Assembly: GCF_900465345.1 (NCBI RefSeq)
Contig: NZ_UEGO01000002.1
Location: 33,516-97,515, forward strand
Length of the DNA: 64,000 nt
Direction of reading: 5' to 3'
From: Asaia bogorensis
GTDB lineage: Bacteria > Pseudomonadota > Alphaproteobacteria > Acetobacterales > Acetobacteraceae
The translations under genes and the position numbers were made by a program. The notes under the pieces were generated by a model. It saw only the letters and a list, made by a program, of their open reading frames with translations. It was not told the DNA's origin and did no database searches. Below, piece by piece: positions 17,813 to 28,601 of the stretch (position 1 is its first letter; each line of letters starts with the position of its first letter).

Positions 17813-18254
17813 TTATTGCCGTCGAGCAAGGCGCAGACCATCCCTGAAATTCAGGACCAGAAGAGTAAGATTGATAGAGCCGGCCAGAAGTTCGAGCGCC
17901 TGTATACTGTAGAATGGCCAACCGAATCGTGATGCCGCCGCGCGGGCGGCCAGAAACAGCGCACACGGTACGAGAACGCAAATCCCGTTGAGGCCGATGA
18001 TCCGCATACGGCGGAGTTTCACGAGTGCCAGACCACGCGGAGCCCCACTTGTCGCGCGATAGCCCGAAAGCCCCGTTGTGGCGAGACATGGGACCAGGAC
18101 CAATAATCCCCAGAGGATCGCACGCTTGACTGTGCTGATAATCGAGGCGTCGCCATAGAGTTCTGCGACGACCGAGGCAGTCATGAAACTGCCAATACAA
18201 AGGATCGACAGGCTTTCCTGTCACACGATGGAGACGGCGGAGAAGCGTTGGCAT
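17813..18254 (-). pseudogene. Small integral membrane protein, probably frameshifted
   Basis: The frame ending at 17813 encodes a hydrophobic protein (MTASVVAELYGDASIISTV.., TVKRAILWGLLVLVPCLATTGLSGYRAT, IIGLNGICVLVPCALFLAA, LELLAGSINLTLLVLNFRDGL) with three or four membrane helices, openable only from ATG 18184. Upstream in that frame, SLSILCIGSF continues the first helix back to a stop. A plausible start (MPTLLRRLHRVTG) lies in another frame at 18254. This suggests one frameshift near 18215-18225. The function is unknown. It is divergent from marR, which may regulate it. Confidence 0.5.
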
Positions 18255-18291
18255 GATATGATCCTTGCTTCCTGAAGAGAAGGTCTTTTAC

Positions 18292-18323
18292 ATAGCAAGC
18301 CATGAAAGAAGATAGCAAGCCAT
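18292..18323 (+). promoter_or_regulatory. Direct repeat at the marR start
   Basis: ATAGCAAGCCAT occurs at 18292-18303 and 18312-18323, offset by 20 bp (about two helical turns), flanking and overlapping the marR start codon. It is a candidate autoregulatory operator. Confidence 0.45.
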
Positions 18324-18760
18324 ATAAATGGCCGTCCCGAACCGACTCCCTTGGCTATATGGTCAACTGGGCCGCCCGGCTTTTTGCTCGTGAGATGGAT
18401 GAAGCACTGCGGCCCTTTGGCCTCATGTCCGGTCAGCTACCGGTGATCTTCGCGTTGGCGGACGGCAAGACACGGAGCCAGCGTGAACTGGTGAACCTCG
18501 CGGCCGTCGAGCAATCCACGATGGCGAAGACCCTTTCACGAATGGAACGGGACGGGCTGATCGAACGCAAGCCGGATCCGAACGATCGCAGAAGCACGAC
18601 GATATCGCTATCGCCATTAATGTCTGTCAGGTTGCCGGAGGTTGCGGCAGCCGTGGCGGTCATCAACGCCCGGAGCCATACGCATCTCTCGGAGGAGGAA
18701 GGTGAACGACTGCTTGATCTGCTTCACTGGGCGATCAAGGGTCTAGCAGAGAGGCCATGA
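18302..18760 (+). CDS. MarR-family transcriptional regulator
   Basis: 152 residues with a MarR winged helix: MDEALRPFGLMSGQLPVIFALADGKTRSQRELVNLAAVEQSTMAKTLSRMERDGLIERKPDPNDRRSTTISLS. The DxRS wing motif (DPNDRRS) is present. It is divergent from the membrane-protein gene, the usual arrangement for a MarR regulator and its target. It is the first intact gene after the tRNA border. Confidence 0.88.
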   Translation: MKEDSKPYKWPSRTDSLGYMVNWAARLFAREMDEALRPFGLMSGQLPVIFALADGKTRSQRELVNLAAVEQSTMAKTLSRMERDGLIERKPDPNDRRSTTISLSPLMSVRLPEVAAAVAVINARSHTHLSEEEGERLLDLLHWAIKGLAERP

Positions 18761-18833
18761 CGCAGATTTCCGATAACCGATGCACGCCTCTTACAATCAT
18801 GGAAATGCGGCACAACACTCTGGACATCGCACA

Positions 18834-21800
18834 TCAATGGAAATTCCGCGATCGAACTATGATGACGTCATCCGGGTGATGTCTGTCGCTTGGGGTGCCA
18901 CCATTTGAGCGGTTTCCAACATCGGCGAGTAGTCCCGACTGGTCGATGATCTCCAGAGCGATCAGATGAATCACCTCGCCCTCCTTCTGAAGCCTCCCCT
19001 TCACAGCCACCATGCTGGCGGACAGGACCACCGGCCGGAATTTCTCGAAGGTGTCTGCCCAAATGATGACATTCAGCGTCGCCGTCTCGTCCTCCAGCGT
19101 CATAAAAACCACGCCTTTTGAAGAACCCGGACGCTGACGCACCAGGACGATTCCGGCTGCCGTCAGCCGCTTGCCATCCCTGGCATTGATTGCGTCCCGG
19201 CACGACAGGATGTCATCGCGCCTCAGATCATCCCGCAGAAAGGCAACCGGATGGTCCCGCAGGGTCAGGCCGATACGGTTATAGTCCCGTGCCACCTCGG
19301 CGCCGGCCCGCATGGGCTGGAGCAGGACATCCGGTTCCTTTGCTTCCCGGACGATCTCCGCAGCCGCGAACAAGGGCAACGGTTCATCCCGTAGCGCCTT
19401 GATCGCCCACAGAGCCTCACGCCGTGCCAGCCCGAACCCCGCACGAAACGCATCCGCCTCGGCCAGGTGGGTCAGGGCAGCGGCCTTCACGCCGGATCGT
19501 CGCCACAGATCGTCTATCGACACGAAGGGCCGATTCCCACGGGCCGCCACGATCCGCGCGGCATCCTCATTGGCCAGTCCCTTCACCAGGTTCATCCCGA
19601 GCCGCACCGCAAACAGGCCGTTCGCCCGTTCCGGCCCTTCAAGGATGGCCTCCCAGCGTGACCGGTTCACACAGATAGGCCGGACTTCCACCCCATGCGC
19701 CTGGGCGTCGCGGACGAGTTGGGCCGGCGCGTAGAAGCCCATCGGCTGGCTGTTCAGCAATGAGGCCAGGAACACGTCCGGATGGCGGCATTTCATCCAC
19801 GATGACGAATAGGCCAGGATGGCGAATGACGCGGCATGGCTCTCCGGGAAGCCATAGGAGCCGAAGCCCTCAAGCTGCTGGTAGATACGCTCGGCGAATT
19901 CCTCCGGATATCCGTTCTCCCTCATGCCTTCGAGCAGGCGGGTCTGGAATTTCGAGACCGTCCCGGTGTTCTTGAAGGTCGCCATCGCACGCCTGAGTTG
20001 ATCGGCCTCGGCCGCCGTGAACCCGGCACATACCATGGCCACCTGCATGACCTGTTCCTGAAAAAGCGGCACGCCGAGGGTCCGCTTCAGGACTTCCTCC
20101 AGTTCCGGGGTCGGGTAATCGGGCTGCTCCAGGCCCTCCCGCCGGCGCAGATACGGATGAACCATATCGCCCTGGATCGGTCCGGGACGGACGATGGCGA
20201 CCTCGATCACCAGGTCATAATAGGTCCGGGGCTTCAGGCGCGGCAGCATCGACATTTGCGCCCGGCTCTCGATCTGGAACACGCCGATCGTGTCTGCCTT
20301 GCGGATCATGGCGTAGGTCCGCGGGTCTTCGGCCGGAATGGTCTGGAGCGTGAAGCGCTGCCCCTTGTGTTCGGCGAGCAGGTCCAGTCCCTTCTTCATG
20401 CAGGTCAGCATGCCAAGCGCCAGCACATCAACCTTCATGAATTTCAGCGCGTCGATGTCGTCCTTGTCCCACTCGATGGTCTGGCGATTCTCCATCGCCG
20501 CCGGTTCGATCGGCACCAGTTCGTCCAGCCGGTCATGGGTCAGCACGAAGCCGCCCGGATGCTGGGACAGATGACGCGGCACGCCAATCAGGGCACGCGC
20601 CAGATCGAGCGTCAGACGGATACGCCGGTCAGTCAGGTCGATTCCGGTCTCGGCGAATTTCTCCGCATCGACCTCGCGCGACCAGCCCCATATCTGTTTC
20701 GACAGCAGGGTGATCAGGTCTTCCGGCAGCCCCATCACCTTGCCCACATCACGGAGAGCCCCCTTGGCCCGATACCGGGTGACCACGGCGGTCAGTGCCG
20801 CGCGGGTGCGACCGTAATGGTCATAGATCCACTGGATGATTTCCTCGCGACGGGCATGCTCGAAATCCACGTCGATGTCCGGCGGCTCGCCCCGCTCTTC
20901 CGAGATGAACCGCTCGAACAGCAATGTCGTCCGCGACGGGTCGATCGCCGTGATGCCCAGCACGAAACAGACAGCGCTATTGGCCGCCGATCCGCGACCC
21001 TGGCACAGAATGCCCCGCCGCCTCGACTCGCGAACGATGCTGTTCACCGTCAGGAAGTAGGGCGCGTAGGACATGCGCCCGATCAGCGCCAGTTCATGGC
21101 GGAGAATTTCAGCCACGTCCTCGGGGATGCCATCCGTATAGAAGGCTCTCGCACCTTCCCACGTCAGGGCTTCCAGTGCTTCCTGGGGTGTCTGGCCCGG
21201 CGTCGTGATTTCATCGGGATATTGATACGCTAGATCGTCGAGGCTGAACCGGCAGCGTTCGACGATCTCCATGCTCCGGTCGATCGCTTCGGGATATCGC
21301 GAGAACAGGCGCGCGATTTCCTGGGGCGGCTTGAGATAGCGATCGGCATGACGCTCACGGACGAAGCCAGCCCGGTCTATGGTCGTATTATGCCGAACAC
21401 AGGTGACGACATCCTGGAGAATGCGGCGGTCATGGATATCGAACAGCACGTCATTGGTGACGACGGTCTTCACCCGGCGCGCATGGGCCATATTCGCCAA
21501 TTCATAGAGCCGCATCTGATCATTCGGCCGGCGGCGCAGGGTCAGTGCCATATAGGCCCGGTCCCCGAAGGCATCCCGCAGCTTCCGCAGATGCAGGGCG
21601 CAGTCCTCGCCGGCGACATCCGGCACCAGCACGGCCTGAAGTCCGTCGCCCCACTCGGCCAGATCGGCCCAGTTCAGCAGGCATTTCCCCTTGCCGGCGC
21701 GCGCCTTGCCGATCGACAGCAGCCGACATAAGCGGCCATAGGCGGCGCGGTCCATCGGATAGACCAGGACCGGCGGAAAGTCGGCGAGGTCGAGCCGGCA

Positions 21801-21995
21801 TCCGACCACCAGCCGCATGCCGGTATCTTTCGCGGCGATGTGGGCCTGGACGATGCCGGCCAGTGTGTTGCGGTCGGTGATCCCGATGGCGGAAAGTCCG
21901 AGACGTTTGGCCTGGGCAAACAGTTCGGCAGGCGCAGACACGCCCCGCAGGAACGAGAAATAGCTGGTGACCTGAAGCTCGGCATAGCGGGTCAT
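18834..21995 (-). CDS. dnaE2: Error-prone DNA polymerase DnaE2 (ImuC)
   Basis: 1053 residues of a C-family polymerase. The N-terminal PHP domain begins [22 protein letters not shown]. The polymerase active site has [19 protein letters not shown], and a C-terminal OB-fold has [13 protein letters not shown]. With ImuA and ImuB it performs mutagenic translesion synthesis. The ATG at 21995 overlaps the imuB stop by four bases (ATGA), so upstream in-frame starts are rejected. It is the last gene of an SOS cassette. Confidence 0.95.
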   Translation of the reverse strand: MTRYAELQVTSYFSFLRGVSAPAELFAQAKRLGLSAIGITDRNTLAGIVQAHIAAKDTGMRLVVGCRLDLADFPPVLVYPMDRAAYGRLCRLLSIGKARAGKGKCLLNWADLAEWGDGLQAVLVPDVAGEDCALHLRKLRDAFGDRAYMALTLRRRPNDQMRLYELANMAHARRVKTVVTNDVLFDIHDRRILQDVVTCVRHNTTIDRAGFVRERHADRYLKPPQEIARLFSRYPEAIDRSMEIVERCRFSLDDLAYQYPDEITTPGQTPQEALEALTWEGARAFYTDGIPEDVAEILRHELALIGRMSYAPYFLTVNSIVRESRRRGILCQGRGSAANSAVCFVLGITAIDPSRTTLLFERFISEERGEPPDIDVDFEHARREEIIQWIYDHYGRTRAALTAVVTRYRAKGALRDVGKVMGLPEDLITLLSKQIWGWSREVDAEKFAETGIDLTDRRIRLTLDLARALIGVPRHLSQHPGGFVLTHDRLDELVPIEPAAMENRQTIEWDKDDIDALKFMKVDVLALGMLTCMKKGLDLLAEHKGQRFTLQTIPAEDPRTYAMIRKADTIGVFQIESRAQMSMLPRLKPRTYYDLVIEVAIVRPGPIQGDMVHPYLRRREGLEQPDYPTPELEEVLKRTLGVPLFQEQVMQVAMVCAGFTAAEADQLRRAMATFKNTGTVSKFQTRLLEGMRENGYPEEFAERIYQQLEGFGSYGFPESHAASFAILAYSSSWMKCRHPDVFLASLLNSQPMGFYAPAQLVRDAQAHGVEVRPICVNRSRWEAILEGPERANGLFAVRLGMNLVKGLANEDAARIVAARGNRPFVSIDDLWRRSGVKAAALTHLAEADAFRAGFGLARREALWAIKALRDEPLPLFAAAEIVREAKEPDVLLQPMRAGAEVARDYNRIGLTLRDHPVAFLRDDLRRDDILSCRDAINARDGKRLTAAGIVLVRQRPGSSKGVVFMTLEDETATLNVIIWADTFEKFRPVVLSASMVAVKGRLQKEGEVIHLIALEIIDQSGLLADVGNRSNGGTPSDRHHPDDVIIVRSRNFH

Positions 21996-23536
21996 GCGAA
22001 CAGCCCGTGCATGAACCATCTCTGCGAGCCGGTTTCTCCATGTTCGCCATCACCCTCGCGGAAGACCCAGAATCGGTCGCCGGCCGTGTCCTCGATCCGG
22101 AAATAATCCCGCGCGATCGTCAGTTCCGTATCACCCTTCCACCATTCGCCGAAGACGCGCTCAGGCCCGTCGGCGCAGCGCACGCGATGCCGGATACCGC
22201 GCCAGATAAAGAAGATCGGCGGCTGGTCCGGCAATTCGGCCATGGCCTGGACAGGTTCCGGCCGGGAAAGCAGCCGGGTCGGTCGTGGCCATCCGACCGG
22301 CCAGGTGGCGCCGTCATCCGGAGCCAGTGCCGGCACCCGGCAGACCGACCGCTCGGGAATGTCGCTCTCCACAGGGGCAAACCGGTAGAGCGATTCCCCA
22401 CCGACGCGATTGGCCAGCGTGTCGATCAGGCCGGAGATGTCGGCTTCTTCCTCTTCGATCAGCGAGGAAACCCGCTGCCTGACCTCCATCGGCTCGGCCA
22501 GGACGGCGACCAGTTCCATGCGCTCAATGCCATAGCCCGGATCGATCGTCTCGATCTTCTCGCACAGCAGGCGCGTCAGATGCTTCGCGTCCCTTGCCGG
22601 CCGGGCCGTGGCGATCCGGATCGTCTGGGTTTGGCTGTCCAACCGGTGCAACAGGAGGTCGAGCAGCCGTATGCCGTCGCCCCTGGCATCCAGCCCTTCA
22701 CACAGGACGGGAACCAGCTTGCCGATATAGCGGGCAATGGTCTCGGCCGCGCCGATGGGTTCGGCGAAGTTGCGCGCCACAGAAACCGGATCGACCGGGC
22801 GCACGGCCAGGATCGGTTCGGCGATGCGCCCATAAGCCTGGTCCAGACGGCGTTCCAGTTCCGGCCCGAACCGCAAGGTCAGCGGCGCGCGCGGCATGGC
22901 GGCCAGCTTGCCGATCCGGGAGATACCCAGCGTCCGCAATCCTTCGATGACGGCAGCCGGAAGCCGCAATGCCTCGATCGGCAGGTTGGAGAGCGTGTCG
23001 GGGATGCCTCCGTCGGGCACGATGATGATCCGGCCACGTCCATATCTGGCCAGGGCATGAGCGGCACCCCAGGTTCCGGCGATCGTGACCTTGGCGGTAA
23101 AGCCTGAGTCAGCCAGGCGACGGACCACGGCGTCCAGCATCGCCGGCTCGCCACCATGGAGATGATCCGTGCCGGTCGTGTCCATTACGATGCCATCAGG
23201 CAGTCCGCCGGATGCGTCCACGGCCACGATCGGCGCGATCCGCCGCTGGAACCAGAGAGCCAGAGCCTCCAGCCCGGCTCGGTCGCCGTCGGGGTCGGCA
23301 TCCATGATGGTCAGATCGGGATAGAGCGCCTGGGCCTTGGCAACCGGAATGCCGGGCGTCACCCCGATCTTGCGGGCGGCAAGGTCGGCGGACATGACGA
23401 CGCGACGGCTGCCTTCCCGGCCGGCCAGGGCCAGCGGTGTCTCAGGCGCGGCGTTGCCCAGCTTCTTCCTGATGCGCTCCGTCGGCCACAGAGGCAGGTA
23501 GAGCGACACCACACGATTCGATCCTCCCGTTGGCAT
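21992..23536 (-). CDS. imuB: ImuB, Y-family polymerase-like mutasome protein
   Basis: 514 residues. The N-terminus [19 protein letters not shown] replaces the usual catalytic Asp of Y-family polymerases, as in ImuB proteins, which lack polymerase activity and act as a hub linking the beta clamp, ImuA and DnaE2. It has palm/finger-like segments ([24 protein letters not shown]) and an HhH-like region ([20 protein letters not shown]). Its start lies 95 bases inside imuA, indicating coupled translation; a later start would lose the first beta strand. Confidence 0.92.
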   Translation of the reverse strand: MPTGGSNRVVSLYLPLWPTERIRKKLGNAAPETPLALAGREGSRRVVMSADLAARKIGVTPGIPVAKAQALYPDLTIMDADPDGDRAGLEALALWFQRRIAPIVAVDASGGLPDGIVMDTTGTDHLHGGEPAMLDAVVRRLADSGFTAKVTIAGTWGAAHALARYGRGRIIIVPDGGIPDTLSNLPIEALRLPAAVIEGLRTLGISRIGKLAAMPRAPLTLRFGPELERRLDQAYGRIAEPILAVRPVDPVSVARNFAEPIGAAETIARYIGKLVPVLCEGLDARGDGIRLLDLLLHRLDSQTQTIRIATARPARDAKHLTRLLCEKIETIDPGYGIERMELVAVLAEPMEVRQRVSSLIEEEEADISGLIDTLANRVGGESLYRFAPVESDIPERSVCRVPALAPDDGATWPVGWPRPTRLLSRPEPVQAMAELPDQPPIFFIWRGIRHRVRCADGPERVFGEWWKGDTELTIARDYFRIEDTAGDRFWVFREGDGEHGETGSQRWFMHGLFA

Positions 23537-24224
23537 CGCACCCCTCCACCTCGAAATCCGCGCATTCCCCCGATCGCGCGCGCAGCAATTCCAGCATCCA
23601 CCGGGGCCGCTCCACGCCGGGCACGGGAAGCGGCGCGGATGGCAGGACAGAGACCCGCCAGCGTGTGGTGCTGGCTGTCGGCTGTCCGAAATCGGCGGCT
23701 TCCGTCTGGCGGCGCCATCTCCGGACAGCCAGGCCGATGGTCCCGGTTCCCTCGGCCGCGATCTGCAAGCGCCGCGAGGCCGTCATCGTCAGTCGCCCGA
23801 CCTCGGCGACCACGGACCCCAGCCCGCCATGTCGCAGACCTTCCTCGAAGCAGGCCAGGGCGTCGTTGTCCGAGGATGCTTCAACGTGGATGACCCGGCG
23901 AGCGGCCAGTCCGGCCTGATCGAGAGCCGGCGCGAAGATGTCCTGCCGGGTGACGATCCACAGCACCTTGCCTCTGGTCCGGCCGGCAATCCCTGCGGCG
24001 AACAGGGCCGCAGCCGTGGCGTTGAGGGCGTCAGTCCCGCCACCGGCCACCTCATGAAGCGCGCCCAGGACCAGGCCGCCACCCGGTAACCTCGCGTCGA
24101 TCTCCTTCACGCCGAATGGCAGGACGGCGCGTTTATGGCTTTTGTGTCCTTCGAGCCGGGCAATGGTCGCCTGAAGCGCTTCCAGGGCGGGCTTCTTCCG
24201 GGCTGGGCTCCCTTTCGTGGTCAT
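23442..24224 (-). CDS. imuA: ImuA, RecA-like mutasome protein
   Basis: 260 residues with a RecA/SulA-like fold: LPFGVKEIDARLPGGGLVLGALHEVAGGGTDALNATAAALFAAGIAG, without a canonical Walker A. It is the first gene of imuA-imuB-dnaE2. In better-studied species ImuA binds and modulates RecA/ImuB during SOS mutagenesis. A LexA box lies 40 bases upstream. The last 30 or so codons overlap imuB in another frame. Confidence 0.9.
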   Translation of the reverse strand: MTTKGSPARKKPALEALQATIARLEGHKSHKRAVLPFGVKEIDARLPGGGLVLGALHEVAGGGTDALNATAAALFAAGIAGRTRGKVLWIVTRQDIFAPALDQAGLAARRVIHVEASSDNDALACFEEGLRHGGLGSVVAEVGRLTMTASRRLQIAAEGTGTIGLAVRRWRRQTEAADFGQPTASTTRWRVSVLPSAPLPVPGVERPRWMLELLRARSGECADFEVEGCDANGRIESCGVALPASVADGAHQEEAGQRRA

Positions 24225-24263
24225 CTCGAATCCGTCCGATGCTGGCGGCGTCAGTAGCTATAT

Positions 24264-24278
24264 GTTCATGGTTTGTTC
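24264..24278 (-). promoter_or_regulatory. LexA (SOS) box of imuA-imuB-dnaE2
   Basis: GTTC-ATGGTTT-GTTC on the plus strand, an exact match to the alphaproteobacterial GTTC-N7-GTTC LexA operator, 40 bases before the imuA start. It may also affect the divergent SRAP gene. Confidence 0.85.
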
Positions 24279-24421
24279 CTAACGCGCGATAAGAGTCAAG
24301 GCACGATTACCGGAGGTGTGACACAGTGCAGGGAATAGCTGAGGCCCAGCTATGTCTCTGATATCTGTAAAGCTTTGAGTCTCAGGGATTTTTTCTGGCC
24401 GACGACGGAAGGACGGCACCG

Positions 24422-25069
24422 ATGTGCAACCTCTACTCCGTAATGACGAACCAGGAGGCGATCAGGATGATCGCCAGGGTCATGATCGATCATATCGGCA
24501 ACCTGCAACCGTTGCCCGAGGTGTGGCCGAATACAATGGCCCCAATCATCCGCAATGCCGAGGGCGGCAGGGAACTGGTCATGGCCCGCTGGGGAATGCC
24601 GACGCCACCCGGCATGCTCAAGGGCAGGAAGGTGGATCGGGGCATAACCAATATCCGGCATATGGAATCGTCCTGGTGGCGGCGATGGGAAGGCGTGGAA
24701 CATCGCTGCCTGGTGCCGCTGACGGCGTTTGCCGAGCCCGAACATCTGCCCGAAGGTGGAAGTCGTCAGGTCTGGTTCGCCAGAGCGGATGGCGAGCCGC
24801 TGGCCTTCTTCGCCGGTCTGTGGTGCCGGTGGACGTCGGTCAGGAAACTGGCTGACGGCGAGACGACAAATAACCTGTATGGATTCCTGACCACTGAAGC
24901 CAACCGGGAGGTCGGTGCTATTCATCCTTGGGCCATGCCAGTTATCCTGACGCAGCAGGAAGATATGGATCTGTGGATGACAGCGCCGGCACCTGAGGCC
25001 TTGCAGGTGCAGCAGGCATTGCCGGACGGAGCGCTAATAGCGATTGCTCCACCCACGGGGGTTGCTTGA
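24422..25069 (+). CDS. SOS-response-associated peptidase / SRAP (HMCES, YedK) protein
   Basis: 215 residues. The catalytic Cys2 directly follows the initiator Met (MCNLYSVMTNQEA), and the family motifs follow: NTMAPIIRN, ARWGMPTPP, CLVPLTAFAEP, TTEANREVGAIHPWAMPVIL. SRAP proteins form a thiazolidine crosslink with abasic sites in single-stranded DNA. It is encoded back-to-back with the imuA mutasome, which fits a lesion-tolerance role. The conserved His in IHPWAMPVIL is present, so it should be active. Confidence 0.92.
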   Translation: MCNLYSVMTNQEAIRMIARVMIDHIGNLQPLPEVWPNTMAPIIRNAEGGRELVMARWGMPTPPGMLKGRKVDRGITNIRHMESSWWRRWEGVEHRCLVPLTAFAEPEHLPEGGSRQVWFARADGEPLAFFAGLWCRWTSVRKLADGETTNNLYGFLTTEANREVGAIHPWAMPVILTQQEDMDLWMTAPAPEALQVQQALPDGALIAIAPPTGVA

Positions 25070-25440
25070 TGGCGCCTCTACGAGGCGCGCTATGCGCCGC
25101 CGATCCACCGCCCCGTAATGGTCGGACGTGTGGAACGCACTGACCAGAAATTCCTGAATGTCAGCACCAGCGTGGGTGATTTCCTAAGCCGCGCGGTCAT
25201 CGGCGCCACCGGCACATGGTCTGCGCCCTTCATCCCCGATTATCCGGGCCGCGAATTGTTTGCCAGAACGCAAATCCACTCCTCCCATTCCGACCCGCGC
25301 TCTCCGCATTTGCGCCGCTCGACGTGATCGAGCCGGACGGGCTGATCCGCGTTAACGGGCAGCAGGTTGAACTGCCCCGGAGCTTTTGGGGCCGTTTACA
25401 CCCTGCCCGGGCCGAGCCGGGGCTGGTACAGCCAGCGCCC
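25070..25440 (+). pseudogene. Decayed, unidentified gene fragments
   Basis: Directly after the SRAP stop, one frame reads WRLYEARYAPPIHRPVMVG... to a stop at 25327. An overlapping frame from about 25216 carries DVIEPDGLIRVNGQQVELPR. They look like two parts of one gene broken by an indel, but I do not recognise the family and see no start signals. Confidence 0.35.
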
Positions 25441-25442
25441 GG

Positions 25443-26713
25443 TTATTTGTCGTGGGGCGTTATGGTGCCTATGACCAGTCCGGGCGTCAGTATCTGTGGC
25501 AACACCACTGCCGCGCCATGTGCGGGCACAAACAGGTAGAATGGCACGCCATCGCGCCCATGTTTGCGCAAAAACGCGGTTATGGCGGGGTTGCGCTGTG
25601 TCCAGTCCCCCCGGAGCGTTATTACGCCATAGCGTGCCATGGCTGCCTGTGTCGCCTGTGTGTTGAGCGCCATGCGCTCATTGACAAGGCAGGTGATGCA
25701 CCATGCCGCCGTCATGTCCACAAACACGGGTTTGCCCGCATTGTGCAGGGCGCGCAGTCGCTCCTCGGAAAAAGCCTCCGTGCCGGAGGGGAGGGCTGAA
25801 AGGCCCGGACCCGAGGCGGAGGGCGGGTTGGCGCCAGCCTGCGGCGCCTGCTCTAGCAGGGCGGGCAGCAGCGCCATGGCCGCCAAAAGCCCCAGCAGGG
25901 CCACGCCATACAGGGCCGTGCAGTCCCGGTCATGGCCCGCATGGAGCTGGCGCCTTTGGGTAATGCCGTAAACCCATGCCGCAAAGGCCAGGAACACCAT
26001 GCCCGATGATACAAGCAAAACCGTTGTGGCCCCACCCTCCACCGCTGCGACCCACAGCAGCCACACGCAGGTGCCCAGTAACGGAAAAGCCAGAAACTGG
26101 CGCAGGTAGTCCATCCATGCGCCGGGGCGGGGCAGGCTTTTGGCCAGCGCGGGGCAAAAGGCCAGCAGCACGTAAGGGGCGGCAAGCCCGATGCCAAGTG
26201 CTGCGAAAATGACCAGTCCGGTTGCCGGGGGACCGGCCAGCGCCCCGGCAATGGCCACCCCCATGAACGGCGCGGTGCAGGGCGAGGCCACGGCCACGGC
26301 CAGCAGCCCGGTCAGCAGGTCATGCACCAGCCCGTGCCGGGGGGAGGAGGATAGGGCGAAGGCGGGCGGCAGGAAGACAAACACCCCCAGCAGGTTAAGC
26401 GCCATGGCGAAGATCAGCCATGTGATCATGCCCACGAACATCGTGGACTGGAACTGGAACCCCCAGCCAGTGGCGGCCCCGCCCAGGCGCAGCGCCATGA
26501 CCAGCGCGCCAAGGGCGGTAAAGCCCAGAATAACCCCTGCGGCATAGCTGATGGCGCTTTGCTTTTGGTGCAGGCGCTCACTCTGGCCCATGCGGGCGAC
26601 GGCCAGCGCCTTCATGGCCAGAATGGGAAAAACACAGGGCATCAGGTTCAGCACCAGCCCACCCAGGAACCCCAGTACAACAAGGCGGAACAGGCCAGAC
26701 GCACTTTCCCCCC
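25443..26713 (-). pseudogene. DsbD/ScsB-family protein-disulfide reductase, C-terminal part (after frameshift)
   Basis: Carries the transmembrane electron-transfer domain of DsbD (about eight helices, with redox Cys motifs in LNLMPCVFPILAMKAL and VASPCTAPFMGVAI) and the C-terminal thioredoxin-like domain with WCITC. It passes electrons from cytosolic thioredoxin to periplasmic thiols. The frame continues upstream as ESASGLFRLVVLGFLGGLVLNLMPC, matching the N-terminal part in the other frame. The nearest ATG (26654) is inside the first membrane helix, so it is not an independent start. Very high GC compared with neighbours. Confidence 0.8.
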
Positions 26714-27943
26714 GCCATGGGGCGGCCCCGGCACGCCATTGCCGAGCGCTGCCAGATGGCCCGCCATCGGCTGCTCCCCTGCCGGATAGTCCCCTGCCGG
26801 GTCTGGGCTGGTCGCCCCCATGGCGGTTCCCGTTGCGGTCCCCGCTGTGGTCCCTCCTGTGGCGGTTCCAGCGGCGGCTTCGGCAGCGGTCCCGGAGGTG
26901 GTTCCTGTGTTGGGCTCGGTGGCAGGCCGGGCCGATGGCGCAATGGAGGGCTCACTGGCCATTGGGGGGGGCAGCGGGGTGGCCCGCACGCTCAGCGCGC
27001 GCTCCGTCCCATCGGGGGCCTTGAGCACCAGAATACCCGACAACGGCTTTGCAGGCGTAAAGTCAGCCGTGGGGTCAAGGCGCAGGGCAAGGCCCTCGGG
27101 GCCAAAGAGCAGGGCTTGCGGTGCGGCTTCCCCAATCCGCCCGCGCTCTTGCGGCATGAACCAGGCTTGCGCGACGGACTGGCGGTTCAACTCCCTGCCC
27201 TGAGCGCCAAGTACCCCTGTGGGGCTGATGCTCACCGGGTAGGGCGAGGGCACGGGCGTATGCTGCTCCGCCTGTGTAAACAGCCCCACCTGCGCGGACG
27301 GGCGAGGCGCGCCCACGGGCAGGGTAAGCGTGAATGTTCCTTCCTCGGGAATACAGCTCTGTGCGCACACCAGCCAGTTGGCGTGGGCGCTAAGGGTTGT
27401 CAGCCCTTGCGCGCCCAGGCCGTCGGGCGTTTGCCCCGGCTGGGCCGCCGGTGGACGTCCCGCTGAAGGTTCCACAGGGCGCACCATTGGGAGCACCACT
27501 GGCAGCACCACATCGCCCGTATAGGCATAGGACATCAGGGAGGCGTCCCTGATCCGCTGCGGCGTGGGCCAGACAATGGTTTGCGCCTCGCCCCTTAACG
27601 CGCCCGTTGCGGTTATGCGCAGGGTCGCGGGGTCTCCCGCATCACCGGGGTTGAGCCAGTATGTGTGCCAGCCGGGCTTGAGCCGCAGGCGCAGGGCCAC
27701 ATGGAGGGACGAGCCGGGGCTGGCGGTATCGGACGCGCTTATCAGGCTGGCCGTGCTGTGCGCGCTGATGGCGGGCGCGCTTTCCGCCCCCCAGGCGGCA
27801 GCAAGGGGAGGGAGCCCCGCGCACGCCAGCAGCCCTGCCAGCCCCTTGCCCAGCGCGCCCTGCCATCTCCTGCCCGCGCGGGCGCGGGTGGGGTGAGCTT
27901 TCTGGCTAGGTTGGCGCGAGGGAAAAGGGAGAGGGCCGCTCAT
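26648..27943 (-). pseudogene. DsbD/ScsB-family protein-disulfide reductase, N-terminal part (before frameshift)
   Basis: Signal-like N-terminus (LGKGLAGLLACAGLPPLAAAWG) and the DsbD/ScsB periplasmic domain (SLHVALRLRLKPGWHTYWLNPGDAGDPATLRI, cysteine pair CAQSC). A repetitive Ala/Gly/Thr linker follows, then the frame is lost. After HGGG the reading KVRLACSALLYW... is out of frame with the DsbD membrane domain. One extra G in the GGCGGGGGG tract (26708-26713 on the plus strand) restores a single protein of about 830 residues. ScsB homologues are linked to copper tolerance, matching the island. Confidence 0.8.
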
Positions 27944-28032
27944 GAGCGTCAGGCTTTCAACACGGTAGGGGCGGACACACCCAGCATACGCGCAGCCGAC
28001 GGATGGGGGAACAGGGCAGGCGGTTTCCTAGA

Positions 28033-28601
28033 TGTTTAGTCCCGGGTTTTGATGGTGCATTATTTTCACGAGAGTGGAAGGATGCGCTATGGGCCAGGTT
28101 CACCACGGATGCGCCACGACGACAACGGCAGTCCGTCGAGCGATACAGCATAGTCAAGAGAGCCTGAGAGCTCTGGCGGAACGCCACGGGGTCAACCCGA
28201 AGACAGTCGCCAAATCGAAGGGACGGCCCGATACAGCGGATCGACGCACTGGCCCGAAGGCTCCTCTTTCGACGGTCCTGTCGATCGAGGAGGAGGGCAT
28301 CGTCGTGGCGTTCCGCCGCCATACATTATTGCCCCTGGACGACTGCCTTTACGCGCTACAGGCGACGATCCCGCATCTGACGCGCTCTTCATTGCATCGT
28401 TGTCTTCAGCGCCATGGAATCAGCCGTCTGCCCGACACCAAGGGCGACAAGCCCAGGCGCTCGAAGTTCAAGACTTATCCGGTCGGCTATTTTCATATCG
28501 ACATCGCCGAAGTCCGCACCGCAATGGGGCGTCTCATCATCCTGAAAACAGCCGACTTGTATGGCCAGGCTTCCGAGCACCGCGCCGAAACAGAATTTTA
28601 A
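28033..28601 (+). mobile_element. IS481-type insertion sequence, left part
   Basis: A probable left end (TGTTTAGTCCCGGGTTTTG) at 28033 is followed by a transposase gene cut off before the second catalytic region. No matching right end was found nearby, so the element is a remnant. Confidence 0.65.
28089..28601 (+). pseudogene. Truncated IS481-family transposase
   Basis: About 170 codons. It has the N-terminal HTH (AVRRAIQHSQESLRALAERHGVNPKTVAKSKGR) and the beginning of the DDE integrase core (FKTYPVGYFHIDIAEVRT, first catalytic Asp). Homology ends near DLYGQASEHR, and a short out-of-family tail leads to a stop. The second Asp and the Glu are missing, so it is inactive. Confidence 0.82.

Noticed and set aside
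17757..18254. 165-codon frame overlapping the membrane gene
   Set aside because: Only its first 12 or so codons look real; the rest is the shifted frame of the hydrophobic protein.
19836..21233. 465-codon open frame opposite dnaE2
   Set aside because: Mirror frame of a highly conserved polymerase gene in GC-rich DNA; no motifs and no ribosome-binding site.
22007..23107. 366-codon frame opposite imuB
   Set aside because: Antisense shadow of imuB.
26700..26720. Programmed frameshift in dsbD
   Set aside because: No Shine-Dalgarno-like stimulator or downstream structure is evident, and the upstream frame runs only about 20 codons past the tract; simple indel is more likely.
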